64,000 nt of DNA from Macrocystis pyrifera (lineage: Eukaryota; Sar; Phaeophyceae; Laminariales; Laminariaceae), in NCBI GenBank assembly GCA_031763025.1, contig JASSKH010000007.1:7269930-7333929 (forward strand), in the 5' to 3' direction. The number at the start of each line of letters is the position of its first letter. The first letter of the stretch is position 1. Both the position numbers and the translations under genes were made by a program. Below are positions 11,708-20,689 of the stretch, piece after piece. Under the pieces are notes generated by a model. It made no database searches. It saw only the letters and a program-made list of their open reading frames with translations, and was not told the origin of the DNA.

Positions 11708-13009
11708 GTGGGAACCTGCTTCGGCATGCCTAGTTTCGAGGACATGCCCAGTCAAGAAGCCAGCGTGGAGAGTGAAAAGACCATGGAGGAGATGAAGAAG
11801 AAAATAGAGGTCCTGGAAAGGACGATGGAGGAGCAGAGACTGCATGCCGAGAGGGACGCGCAGGGAGCAGGAAAGGAAGGGGGGGCCGGTGGGGGGACGA
11901 GAGGAGAAGGAACTGCTGGAAGACAACAAGCAGCGTCGACGGTGCCGACACCTGGGCTGGAGGCCCGATCAGGCATGTCACTACCTTCTTTGTACCGCCC
12001 AAGTTTGTCCCAGTCGAGACCCCCGAAGTTCGATAACGTAGAGGCCCACTTTAGCATGTGGCGTAGTAAGTTTTTGGCATACCTATCATCGCTTGGGTGC
12101 TTGCATGTACTCAGTAGCACAGCAAACCCAGTTATGGTGGGTGACATGAGGGTTTCGCCGGAGGAATTAGCCTCCAGACATTCCCCCCAGGAGATTAGGG
12201 ACGCGAGATTGGTGTATGGATTGATGATGGAGGCCATGACAGGATACGATATGGCTGAGTTTAGAATGCAGAAGGCAATGTCTCCGAGTGGTGCTTGGAA
12301 GGAGTTGGAAGACTATTACATGCCGAAGACGATAGCAGCAACACCCAGATTGAGGAGGGAGTTTGATACCATCCGAATGGCTGAGGATGAAAACCCCTTG
12401 CTGTTCCTCGGAAGGGTGGACAAGGTAGCAGACGAGCTGGCGATGTTAGGATGTGGCAAGAGTGCAGAGGAAGTAAATCGACACATTGTTACCAACCTCT
12501 CATCTTTGTATACTATTCAAAGCAAGTCCATTCTTTCCCGCCCTTCCATCCCCCGTTCCGAGATCGATGAGATCATCCGTGACGCGTATGCTAACGACAA
12601 GGTAGAGAAGGAGATGGTTTCTAGGGCGTTGGGCGTGCAGGGAGTGGTAGGTCAGCATGCCTTGTACGCCGGAGGTGCGCAGCCTGCCGGTGGCGGAGGT
12701 GCGGGTCCAAGAGGGGGAAGGAGGAACAGGAGAGGTGGGAGGCTCAAGGATGGGCAACAGCAGCAGCAGCAGCAGCCCCAACGACAGCAGCAGCAGCAGC
12801 AGCCCCAGCAACAGCAGCAGCAGCAGCTCCAGCGACGACAGCAGCAGCAGCAGCAATATCAGCAGCAGCAGCAGCCCTCAGCAGCAGCAGCAGCAGCAGC
12901 AACGGCAGCAGCAGCGTCCTCAACAGCAGCAGCAGCACCGTCCCCATCAGCAACGTGGCAACCGGGGAGGAGCTTCGTCGGGGGGATAACCGGCCCCAAA
13001 TGGCGTTGA
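11708..13009 (+). CDS. gag: Copia Gag polyprotein
   Basis: A 433-codon frame. The N-terminal 50 residues form a charged, probable coiled coil (EKTMEEMKKKIEVLERTMEE). A Gag (UBN2-like) region follows from about residue 95, with features such as FSMWRSKFLAYLSS, AWKELEDYYMP and LRREFDTIRM, and spans roughly to residue 300. The C-terminus is a Gly/Arg segment and then a long Gln and Ala run encoded by CAG/GCA repeats (12750-12950). It ends at TGA 13007-13009, in the same frame as the following pol frame, so Gag-Pol would need read-through of that stop, or the stop is a mutation. Gag would package element RNA in cytoplasmic particles. Confidence 0.85.
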   Translation: MGTCFGMPSFEDMPSQEASVESEKTMEEMKKKIEVLERTMEEQRLHAERDAQGAGKEGGAGGGTRGEGTAGRQQAASTVPTPGLEARSGMSLPSLYRPSLSQSRPPKFDNVEAHFSMWRSKFLAYLSSLGCLHVLSSTANPVMVGDMRVSPEELASRHSPQEIRDARLVYGLMMEAMTGYDMAEFRMQKAMSPSGAWKELEDYYMPKTIAATPRLRREFDTIRMAEDENPLLFLGRVDKVADELAMLGCGKSAEEVNRHIVTNLSSLYTIQSKSILSRPSIPRSEIDEIIRDAYANDKVEKEMVSRALGVQGVVGQHALYAGGAQPAGGGGAGPRGGRRNRRGGRLKDGQQQQQQQPQRQQQQQQPQQQQQQQLQRRQQQQQQYQQQQQPSAAAAAAATAAAASSTAAAAPSPSATWQPGRSFVGGITGPKWR

Positions 13010-13015
13010 GATGCC

Positions 13016-15688
13016 GTGACCTGCAGGTACCGTTGGGATGACTCAGTCCCAGACCCCTTCGGTACGGGTGGAGTAGTCCCCCCCATGGGTTGGGTACCTA
13101 CCGACCCACCACCAGGGACGTTGCCGCCGATGCCCCCGCCGCCCGCAGCGACTCCAGCAGGCTGGGGTCCCCCACCGAACAACACATGGAGGCGCAAGGG
13201 GCCCTGCTTCCGGTGCGGCAGACCGGGCCACCACGCCGCGGAATGCCAGGCAGCTCCCGCGCAAATGAATATCGCTTTCCCGGGTGCCGCTTCTCCTCAA
13301 GGTGGCTGGCTGCAGGAGACGCCCTACGGCAGTGGTGGGTATACCTCGGCCGGAGCTTCCCCGCCACAGCAACCCTCCTTCAGCACTTCCCCCTCCCCTG
13401 GCCCAGCGAACAACGGCAACCCTACGCCCACGTTCGATCCGCATCTCCTCACCGCGCAGTTTGCGCACCAAGGCAAGGCGAATGATGATTTGTTTTGGGT
13501 TAATGGGAGAGAAGGGTGGGTAGCGGATTCGGGAGCAACTTTTCATGTGACTGGCAACCCTTTTGGTATGGTAAACTGTACTCCCCCTCCCCCTGGTAAG
13601 AGCCGTTTGGTGGTCGGTGACATGAGGTCACTGAAGATAGAGTACTTCGGCCAGATTCCAATTGTGATACACAGCTTTCAGGGTGACGTTCAAGTTAGGC
13701 TGATGGACGTAGCATACGTACCCGGTGTTCGCTTCAATTTATTTTCGCTTCATGCAGTAATGTTGAAATGCCCGGTGACACTTGATGCTCAGGGAGCTCA
13801 CACGTTGAATGGACAGCTGTCTTTCGTGCGTAGGGACGCGGGTTCATACGTAGACGCCACGCGGATTGTAGAGACCCCGATTGCTGCCGCTGTTTTGGCT
13901 CCTGGAAAAATGAGGAGGATCGATATTAACGACCTTCACGTTGCCCTTGCCCACTCCCATGCTGACACTCTCCGTGAGACGGCACGTCAGATGGACATTA
14001 AGGTTTTTGGGGAGTTGGTTCCGTGTGCTGGGTGTTCTGAGGCGAAAGGGAGGAGGATGGCGGTGCCGTGGACGACCGAGTGCCGTTCTACCAGGCCTCT
14101 GGAGCGTCTGTTCGTGGATCTGTCGGGACAACAGCCTACGTCTGCTGGCGGTGCGTCATACTTGATGATGATCGTCGACGACTACTCGCGACTGGGATGG
14201 CCGTATTTCTTGAAGCGGAAGTCCGACGTCCCGAAGGTCTTCGCTGGTTTCCTGGCCGACATCAACGCGAAGGGTGTGCCGTCCATCGTGGAGTGCTTTC
14301 GCTCGGACAACGGCACCGAGTTCACCAAGGCGGAGTTCGTGGAGTTGCTCAACCACCACGGCATCCGCCGCGAGTACACGCCCGTCGATTCTCCGAAGCA
14401 TGACGGGGTGGTCGAGCGACGGATCGCCATGACGCTGGAGCTTGCAATGGCGTCCCGCCTGGAGGCCACCCGCCTGTTCGGCGATGCAAGGATGCCGGCG
14501 ACGCAGCCCCTCTGGGCTGAGTCATGCGTGTACGCGAGCGATGTGATCAACATGACGGCGAGGGTAAGGGACAAGCCGGAAATGCACTCGCCGTACCGAA
14601 AATTCTACGGGAGACCACCGTTTGCGCGGCTGCTCCCGTTTCTGAAGCCGGGCTTCCACCACGTCAGGAGGACCCTGAAGACCGAGCCGAAGGCGGAGGC
14701 TTGCTTCTACCTCAACGGCGGCAACCACCACGCAGCTGACTGCAGCAAGATCCTGCTGATGTCTGGCCGAAGGTCGTTCTCCCGTGACGTCACTTGGGAA
14801 CACCCGAGGAAACCGTTTGTGGGGTTACTGCCTTCGGAGGAGGAGAGCTCCCCGCCGCCGCCGTCGCCGTCGCCACCGCCGCCGGGTGCGCCGGAGCCTC
14901 TGAGGGGCCCCGACGTATGGCCCGAGCCACCGTCCCCATCTCCACTGCTGCCGCCGCAACCGCCGTCATCAACGCCGCTACCGCCGCCGCCGCCGCCGCC
15001 GTCGCCGTCGCCACCGCCATCGCCGTCACCGTCGCCGTCGCTGCCGCCGTCATCGTCACCGCCGCCGCTACAGCCACCGTCACCGCCGCCCCCGTCGCCA
15101 CCGCCGCCGCCGCCGCCGCCGCCGCCGTCGCCGCCGTTATCATCGCCGTCGCCGCCGCAGCAGTCACCGCAGCCACAGCTTTCGCAGCGTGCTGCCCGGG
15201 CACTGGGTTATTATATCCCGGACCCGGGGGATGGCGATGTGCTGAGGGGGCGGACAAGGGGGGAGACTGCACGACACCAGGAGAGCGGTGGCGCTGTGCA
15301 GAGAGGGCGGACTAGGGGGGAGACCGCACGACACCAGGAGGGTGGTGGCGGTGTGCAGGGTGATCGGGCCAGGGGGGAAGCTGGGCGACATCCGGAAGGT
15401 GGAGATGTGCTGAGGGGGCGGACAAGAGGGGAGACTGCGCGGAACCGCGAGGCTATGGGGCATGGGCTGCTGTCGTTGATGGCAGCGCGGGAAGGTATAG
15501 GCCATGTACTTTTCCACCAAGCCCCACCGCGCGAGAACCCTCCCCTTCCCACACGCCCGGCGAGCGAGCTTTCGACGCCGAACTCGTATGCTGAAGCGTG
15601 TGCGGACGAGTATTCGGCCATCTGGAGACAGGCGATGGACAAGGAGTACCATGGGCTGGCGGACGCGGGGACATTTGGAGCGACGTAG
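13016..15688 (+). CDS. pol: Copia Pol, part 1: zinc knuckle, protease, integrase
   Basis: An open frame of 890 codons with no ATG near its beginning, in frame with gag. A CCHC knuckle (CFRCGRPGHHAAEC) lies at about residues 64-77. An aspartic protease signature (VADSGATFHVTG) lies near 169-180. A GAG pre-integrase His/Cys pair (HSHADTL, CAGC) is followed by an integrase core with its Asp-Asp-Glu triad in VDLSG, RSDNGTEF and VVERRI. The last third is a Pro/Ser linker encoded by CCG/TCG repeats, then four imperfect 20-residue repeats (RGRTRGETARHQ, about 15236-15455). The frame stops at TAG 15686-15688, just where the reverse transcriptase should begin. Confidence 0.88.
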   Translation: MTCRYRWDDSVPDPFGTGGVVPPMGWVPTDPPPGTLPPMPPPPAATPAGWGPPPNNTWRRKGPCFRCGRPGHHAAECQAAPAQMNIAFPGAASPQGGWLQETPYGSGGYTSAGASPPQQPSFSTSPSPGPANNGNPTPTFDPHLLTAQFAHQGKANDDLFWVNGREGWVADSGATFHVTGNPFGMVNCTPPPPGKSRLVVGDMRSLKIEYFGQIPIVIHSFQGDVQVRLMDVAYVPGVRFNLFSLHAVMLKCPVTLDAQGAHTLNGQLSFVRRDAGSYVDATRIVETPIAAAVLAPGKMRRIDINDLHVALAHSHADTLRETARQMDIKVFGELVPCAGCSEAKGRRMAVPWTTECRSTRPLERLFVDLSGQQPTSAGGASYLMMIVDDYSRLGWPYFLKRKSDVPKVFAGFLADINAKGVPSIVECFRSDNGTEFTKAEFVELLNHHGIRREYTPVDSPKHDGVVERRIAMTLELAMASRLEATRLFGDARMPATQPLWAESCVYASDVINMTARVRDKPEMHSPYRKFYGRPPFARLLPFLKPGFHHVRRTLKTEPKAEACFYLNGGNHHAADCSKILLMSGRRSFSRDVTWEHPRKPFVGLLPSEEESSPPPPSPSPPPPGAPEPLRGPDVWPEPPSPSPLLPPQPPSSTPLPPPPPPPSPSPPPSPSPSPSLPPSSSPPPLQPPSPPPPSPPPPPPPPPPSPPLSSPSPPQQSPQPQLSQRAARALGYYIPDPGDGDVLRGRTRGETARHQESGGAVQRGRTRGETARHQEGGGGVQGDRARGEAGRHPEGGDVLRGRTRGETARNREAMGHGLLSLMAAREGIGHVLFHQAPPRENPPLPTRPASELSTPNSYAEACADEYSAIWRQAMDKEYHGLADAGTFGAT

Positions 15689-16171
15689 CAACCAGAGGGG
15701 CTCAACGTCATCTCGGCGAAGTGGGTGTTCGCCTGGAAGTCCAACGAGCATGGTGACGTGGTGCGGGCGAAAGCAAGGCTGGTGGCACGAGGTTTCAAGC
15801 AGCGTGAGGGTATTGATTTCTTTGAGACTTTTGCTCCGACGCCTGCAGCGTCTTGTTTCCGTTTGTTGGGTGCTATTGCGTGCGAGTTGGGTTTGGATTT
15901 GTGTCATTTTGATGCTGAGCAGGCGTTCGTGCAGTCGAGTTTGGATGAGGATGTATTCATGCGACTACCTCCCGGCTGCGGCGAAATGTCTGGTAAGGTG
16001 GTCAGGTTGAATCGCAGTCTCTACGGCTTGAAGCAAGCGTCGAGGTCGTGGCACAACCACCTTCTCACTCACATGAAGAGTCTAGGATTTGAGCAGAGCC
16101 CCGCTGACGCGTGTGTCATGAGGTTGGTCGAGTCGGGCTGTCTCCATTGTAACGGTAGTTCATGTGGATGA
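15689..16171 (+). pseudogene. Copia Pol, part 2: reverse transcriptase N-terminal half
   Basis: In the same frame as part 1 but beyond its TAG. It encodes the RVT_2 opening (NVISAKWVFAWK, KARLVARGFKQ, DFFETFAP) and LNRSLYGLKQASRSWH. The frame leaves the homology near 16137-16145 because of a one-base shift, then ends at a TGA. No start codon fits, so I call it a broken part of pol. Confidence 0.82.
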
Positions 16172-17102
16172 TATTTTTGCTGTAGGACTCAAGGCTAGAT
16201 GCGATCAGTTCTGTGACGACCTGAACAACCTTGTTCCGATCAACAATCTGGGCGAGTTGCGGTGGTATGCTGGTTGTTGTTTTTCGAGGGATTGGGATGC
16301 TGGTACTTTGACGATTTCGCAGCAGGCGTTCGCTGAAAATACCGCGGCGAGGTTTGGTGTTAGTTCTGGGAGGAATAACCCGCTTTCGACTGGTGTGAAG
16401 CTCGAGGAGTTTGACGAGAATGAACCCGTGGGTGATTGGCCTTTCCGCGAGTTGGTGGGGTGCTTGATGTGGCTTGCGAACCAAACACGACCAGATATTG
16501 CGAACGCGGTGAGGGCGGTAGCGAGGTACACGAATAGGCCGAGGGAAGTACACTGGAAGACAGCAGTCAGTATTTTAGAGTATGTATTTTCTACGAGAGA
16601 TTTCGGCATTACGTTCCAGAAGGGTAGCGGGCTTGAGCTGGTAGCGTTTGCAGATGCAGACTATGCCAACAAAGCCACTGACAGGAGGTCAGTTTCCGGT
16701 GGGGCCATCATGTGTGCTGGGGCGTGTGTGTGCTGGTTTTCTAGGACGCAGAAATGCGTCACACTCTCAACCACTGAGGCCGAATATGTAGCACTGGCAG
16801 ACACCATCAAGGAGGCAATGTTCATGCGCTATGTATGGAGTTTTATTTTTCCGGGGTTTGGGGAGAGATGCATTACGGTTTTCGAGGATAACGAGGGGGC
16901 AAGGCACCTGGCACAAAATCCAGTGTGCACGTCGAATTCGAAGCACATCGACGTACGACACCACTTTTTGCGCGAGCTTATTTTTAAGGGGGAGTTTGTT
17001 GTTACCCATGTAGAGTCGGAGAAACAGCATGCAGACTTCTTGACAAAGCCGCTCAACAACACGGTGTTTCGTTACCACCGGGATTTTCTGATGAATATTT
17101 GA
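16143..17102 (+). pseudogene. Copia Pol, part 3: reverse transcriptase C-terminal half and RNase H
   Basis: It resumes in the next frame with SIVTVVHVDDIFAVG. The catalytic box reads HVDD where copia elements usually have YVDD. The RT thumb follows, then RNase H with its acidic residues in FADADYANKATDRRS, STTEAEYVAL and FEDNEGA, and the closing SKHIDVRHHFLRE. The frame ends at TGA 17100-17102, where copia pol normally ends. The upstream frameshift means it is not read with part 2. Confidence 0.85.
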
Positions 17103-17761
17103 CACGGTTTTTCCGAGGTGGAAGGTTTTATGTTATTTTTGAGTGAAGGATTTGTGTGAACTACGTATAAATCCGAAGATGCTGCCGTTTTTCCCTGGCT
17201 AATTCCGAGGATGATACCATTTCGTTCCTGGTGATGGATTTCGAGAGTTTTTGGTGTTTTCGAGTAGTCCCCACGTCAAATAAAATTCAAGTGAAGGAAT
17301 GTATGCTATCTCGCATTACCGTCGCGATCTGTGTATCTATGGCGGGAGTAGGGGGCAAGGGGAGACCCTTGTCCGAGGGAACGGGGTTCCTTGCGATCTC
17401 TGGCATTTATTTTCTTGGCTTAATTTTTATTCTGATGAGTATGACTACTGTGATGTTTTATATGATTTGCATTAATTCCTCACGAAATAGAGGGAGATTT
17501 TTTTGGATAAGGTTGAAGAGAGACTATGAAGCGCCTGGGGGCGTGTGCGGTCCATAGAAAATGTTTTCTGAGTTGGAGAGTTTGGATAGTATTTTGGAAA
17601 TTGAGAGTTTGATTTTTGGTTCTGGAGTGAAATTATGTTTCTGAATTTCGTTTGAGTTGGTCATAATATTGAGATGTTTCCACCCAGCGGAGTCGTACAT
17701 TGTAGTGTACACAGAGCTGGGGGGATATTAAAGTATGGTCGTGTATAATGAGCAGGGGGGA
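17103..17761 (+). other. Copia 3' untranslated region and polypurine tract
   Basis: This is the stretch between the RNase H stop and the 3' LTR. The last bases (GAGCAGGGGGGA, 17750-17761) form a purine tract that abuts the LTR and would prime plus-strand synthesis. A 108-codon frame at 17231-17557 has a hydrophobic middle, but nothing supports it as a gene. Confidence 0.75.
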
Positions 17762-17977
17762 TATTGATTGTGCTCAGAAACACGACGGAGACGTTACATC
17801 AAATATTAGGGAGTTCCATATATTGACATAGGATTATAGGAGAGGGATATTTAGTCGGATATTCGGGGGGATAAACGGGAGGTTTATTCCCGCGTCATGT
17901 TGAATAATAATCTGCATACGATGCATGAGCTGTCACTCGACAGCTCGGATATAATATAAGAGGAGTTCCGTGTTACT
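17762..17977 (+). repeat. Copia 3' LTR, first 216 bp
   Basis: Matches 11373-11588 of the 5' LTR with no difference that I can see, then breaks after GTGTTACT, where the nested element begins. Confidence 0.9.
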
Positions 17978-19039
17978 AGAGTGTTTGCGATAGAGGTAAA
18001 AAAAAAAAAAACTTTACTTCCGCTAAAAAAAGTGAATTTCCTTCCCTTCCTGATTTCGGTGTGTTTGCGAGTGAGATAAATCAAATCCTGCAGGCGACGC
18101 CTCCGAAAATAAGAAGGGAAGTGGGGAGGTGGGGCAACGCGGCAAACAAAAAAAGAACGAATGCTGTGAACGGAAAAAAAAAACAGCGTGCGAGTAGCGA
18201 CGGCAGCCCAGCAACGTTTCGGCGGCACAGTTGACCGCGAAGCCACCACAGCCATCCCACGACTACAAGCAGCAATAGCAGCTAGCCGGCGCTAGACGCA
18301 GCTAGGGCCAGCGTGAGCAACAAAAATAAACAGCGTCAGCACCAGCACCAGCACCAGCAAGCACCAGCACCAACCAGCTTCCATTTTTGGATTGCTGTTG
18401 CTGCTGCTGCTGCTGCTGGTGCTGCTGCTGTTGCTGCGCTCGGCCTACGCACGCCACAGCGCCGGCGCGCTCCGCTCCGCCGCCGCCGCCGCCGCCGCCG
18501 CCGCTGCCGCTGCTGCTGCTGCTGCAGCCGTAGTATGGTGAAATCGAAATGATACACGAGCTGTCATGCTGTCGCGCTCTCTACGAGCACGAGTACGAGT
18601 ACGAGTGTGAATACGAGTCCTTTTTTGGGACGACGCATCCTCCACGTCGTCACCAAGCGGGCGAAAGCGTGTACCGTAGCAGCGGCGGCGACCCGCTGGC
18701 ACGATCCAACGCCGCTCGTGCGCGCTATACCCAAGCTACACCTCTCGAGCCTCTGTGCTCCCAGCGGTTGTCGTGATGCGTACGGCAAGCAGCATGGTGG
18801 CATGGAAGATGCTCGGTGTTTTGATCCTTCGAGATTTTAGTTGCGTTCTGCGTCGGGATAATGCTCGGTGCGTGTAGGCCAATGAAACAGAGAGCCAAAA
18901 GTTACCGTAACTTTCGCTGAAATCCTTACTTCGCTGAAGTCTTTTCCGGCCGTTTTTTCAGAAATTTACCTCAAAAATTTACCTCGGGAGAATTTTTAGA
19001 GAAGTAAAAGTAAAAAAAAAACAAAATCGCAAACACTCC
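17978..19039. mobile_element. Nested non-autonomous TIR transposon (1,062 bp)
   Basis: The left end AGAGTGTTTGCGAT and right end ATCGCAAACACTCC are inverted copies, except for the terminal base. It is flanked by ACT on both sides (17975-17977 and 19040-19042), while the intact 5' LTR has a single ACT at that point. The 3-bp duplication and GAGTGTTTG-like ends recall PIF/Harbinger (Tourist) elements; that assignment is inference. The interior holds A-runs near each end and CAG/CCG repeats (18340-18540), with no transposase. Confidence 0.85.
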
Positions 19040-19042
19040 ACT

Positions 19043-19104
19043 GTCTGGAGTCAACCACGCGTTCCCGTGCCAGCTGCGCCTATACCTTTAGAGATCAATC
19101 AACA
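19043..19104 (+). repeat. Copia 3' LTR, last 62 bp
   Basis: Continues exactly where the first part stopped (GTCTGGAGTCAACCACGCG) and ends CAATCAACA, matching 11589-11650. GGTAC follows at 19105-19109 as the right target duplication. Confidence 0.9.
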
Positions 19105-19610
19105 GGTACACGTATATACAGGAGCCGCATTCGCACACTCAACTCCACACTCGCACACTCCGCAACCTCAGAGTGAGGGGGAGGCGGAGGCGGAGGGATG
19201 CTTTTCACGCGGAGAGATTTCCAGATCGCGATGTATTGTTGAGACTCGACTGCTGTGTACGACAGCTGTATCAGACACCAGTACAAAGCACTATTAATAG
19301 TACAATAGTACGAAAAAGTACATCGGTTTTTCTTCGGAGGAGGAATAATCGTCGTTTCGCTGGCTTTGTTTTTCTTTTTGAAACAGCAGGGCGGTGGGCC
19401 CTGTCGCTGCTCCTCGCGAGGCGGGTTGCTTGGGCGATGTATGTGTACATTGCGTTGTCGAACGAAACCAGCCTACTTGTACCACTACGTGTATGCAAGT
19501 ACCAAGGTACGTTCCTTTCGAGTCAAACACAAACATACGAACACAAGGTGGTCTTTCCGCCGCTGTTCAAAGTAAAAAAGAGCCAGCAAAAGTGGAGCGG
19601 ACTCACTCAC

Positions 19611-19771
19611 CTGAGACCAGGCAAGCGCGACAAAGATATTAGGGCCACGCCGCAGAAGGGCCTTCAAGTACAGCTTGGAGATCTTGGCATGCCTCCTGCC
19701 CGCCGCCCACACCTCGTTCATCGGCGTGTCCCCAATACACTGGCTTGGCCTTGCTCGCTTTCTGTTCAAAT
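19611..19771 (-). CDS. Orphan minus-strand exon of unknown gene
   Basis: An open stretch of 53 codons plus two bases, bounded on the minus strand by an acceptor (GAACAGCACAG) and a strong donor (TCTCAG|GTGAGT). It encodes a basic, helical-looking segment (CIGDTPMNEVW, HAKISKLYLKALLRRG, FVALAWSQ). I do not recognise the family. No partner exon is evident between here and the copia element 0.5 kb downstream, so the gene may have been cut by that insertion, or the call may be wrong. Confidence 0.35.
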
Positions 19772-20252
19772 CTGTGCTGTTCCAAGAACAAGTAGAGGTA
19801 CTATTAATACTATTAATACTGCTGTAGACTGATTCAATCTTCGGTCTCAGCCGCCAAAGCGTTGACGCTGCCAAACTTGATTATATCAACGGAAAAGTTA
19901 CAGGCTCCACCGTGCTATACCCGCAGAGCACACGATCCCGCACCAGGGGTAGGTGTACAGCAGGCACCCACAAATAACTCTTGCTGCCTGCGTGCTTGTC
20001 GCTGTGGCGGGCTCTTGCTATGACGAGGCCTATGAAAAGAACTGGAACCCCCGGAGTGGCGGGCTGGGGGTTTCCACGTGCCGGTTCGGGGATTCTTAAT
20101 CCAGCCGCGCAACGAAGATCGAAGATATGTGCTGTAGCTCTGCGGGCTTCGAGAATTTGAAAGCGACGTGCCCGCTGTTTCAGACCGCGAGCTCGCGAAT
20201 AGGATGGGGCTAAGCAGAGATAAGTGCTCCGCCGCCTGGTAGCAGAATTAGT

Positions 20253-20345
20253 ATGGCGACAGTGGCGAGTTTCCCGGCTTCCGAGGACGGCCGCGGTTCG
20301 CCTTCCCCTACCAAGAGGTTCGAAAGAGCATCATCACCACAGCAT

Positions 20346-20392
<47 letters not shown>

Positions 20393-20689
20393 TCTATCAG
20401 GATCTCACTGCGATGGACACGAAGAGCAGCCTCTCGAGTCTCCTTCCTCGAGGTCACCGCCGACCTCAACTTTGCCCCGGATGGTGCCTGTTGTGCCCCG
20501 GCAGCTGCCTCCAGATGCGCCACCCATCGAAGTCAGCAAACGGCAGTGGACGGGGCCTGGGAAGACGAACACCGTAGTCAACGGTCTAACGTTTCGGTCG
20601 GATTTCGACTCCGGCAACCTCATGAAGGTGGTGGCCCTTTCCGCCGAACAGGAGGGAGCGGATGGAGTATATCAGTTGTGGACCGCTAG
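20253..20689 (+). CDS. CCP5: CCP5 exon 1
   Basis: Starts at ATG 20253. Residues 1-70 are low complexity with a run of about 15 Gln from CAG repeats (20341-20390). The conserved CCP N-terminal motif follows ([18 protein letters not shown]), then YQLWTA. Donor AG|GTGAGT, leaving two bases of an Arg codon. Confidence 0.85.

Larger units (their letters stand above)
11373..19104 (+). mobile_element. Ty1/copia LTR retrotransposon, disabled, with nested insertion
   Basis: The order is 5' LTR, gag, zinc knuckle, protease, integrase, reverse transcriptase, RNase H, polypurine tract, 3' LTR. Integrase before reverse transcriptase is diagnostic of Ty1/copia. The two LTRs (278 bp each, once the nested element is removed) look identical by eye, which argues for a recent insertion. 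Yet the coding region has a TGA between gag and pol (13007-13009), a TAG between integrase and reverse transcriptase (15686-15688) and a frameshift near 16137-16145. The element lies about 1.1 kb upstream of the CCP5 start codon in the same orientation. Confidence 0.92.

Noticed and set aside
17231-17557. A 108-codon frame with a hydrophobic middle in the copia 3' region, possible env-like gene
   Set aside because: Copia elements rarely carry a third gene, the frame has no signal peptide or recognisable envelope feature, and it may be chance.
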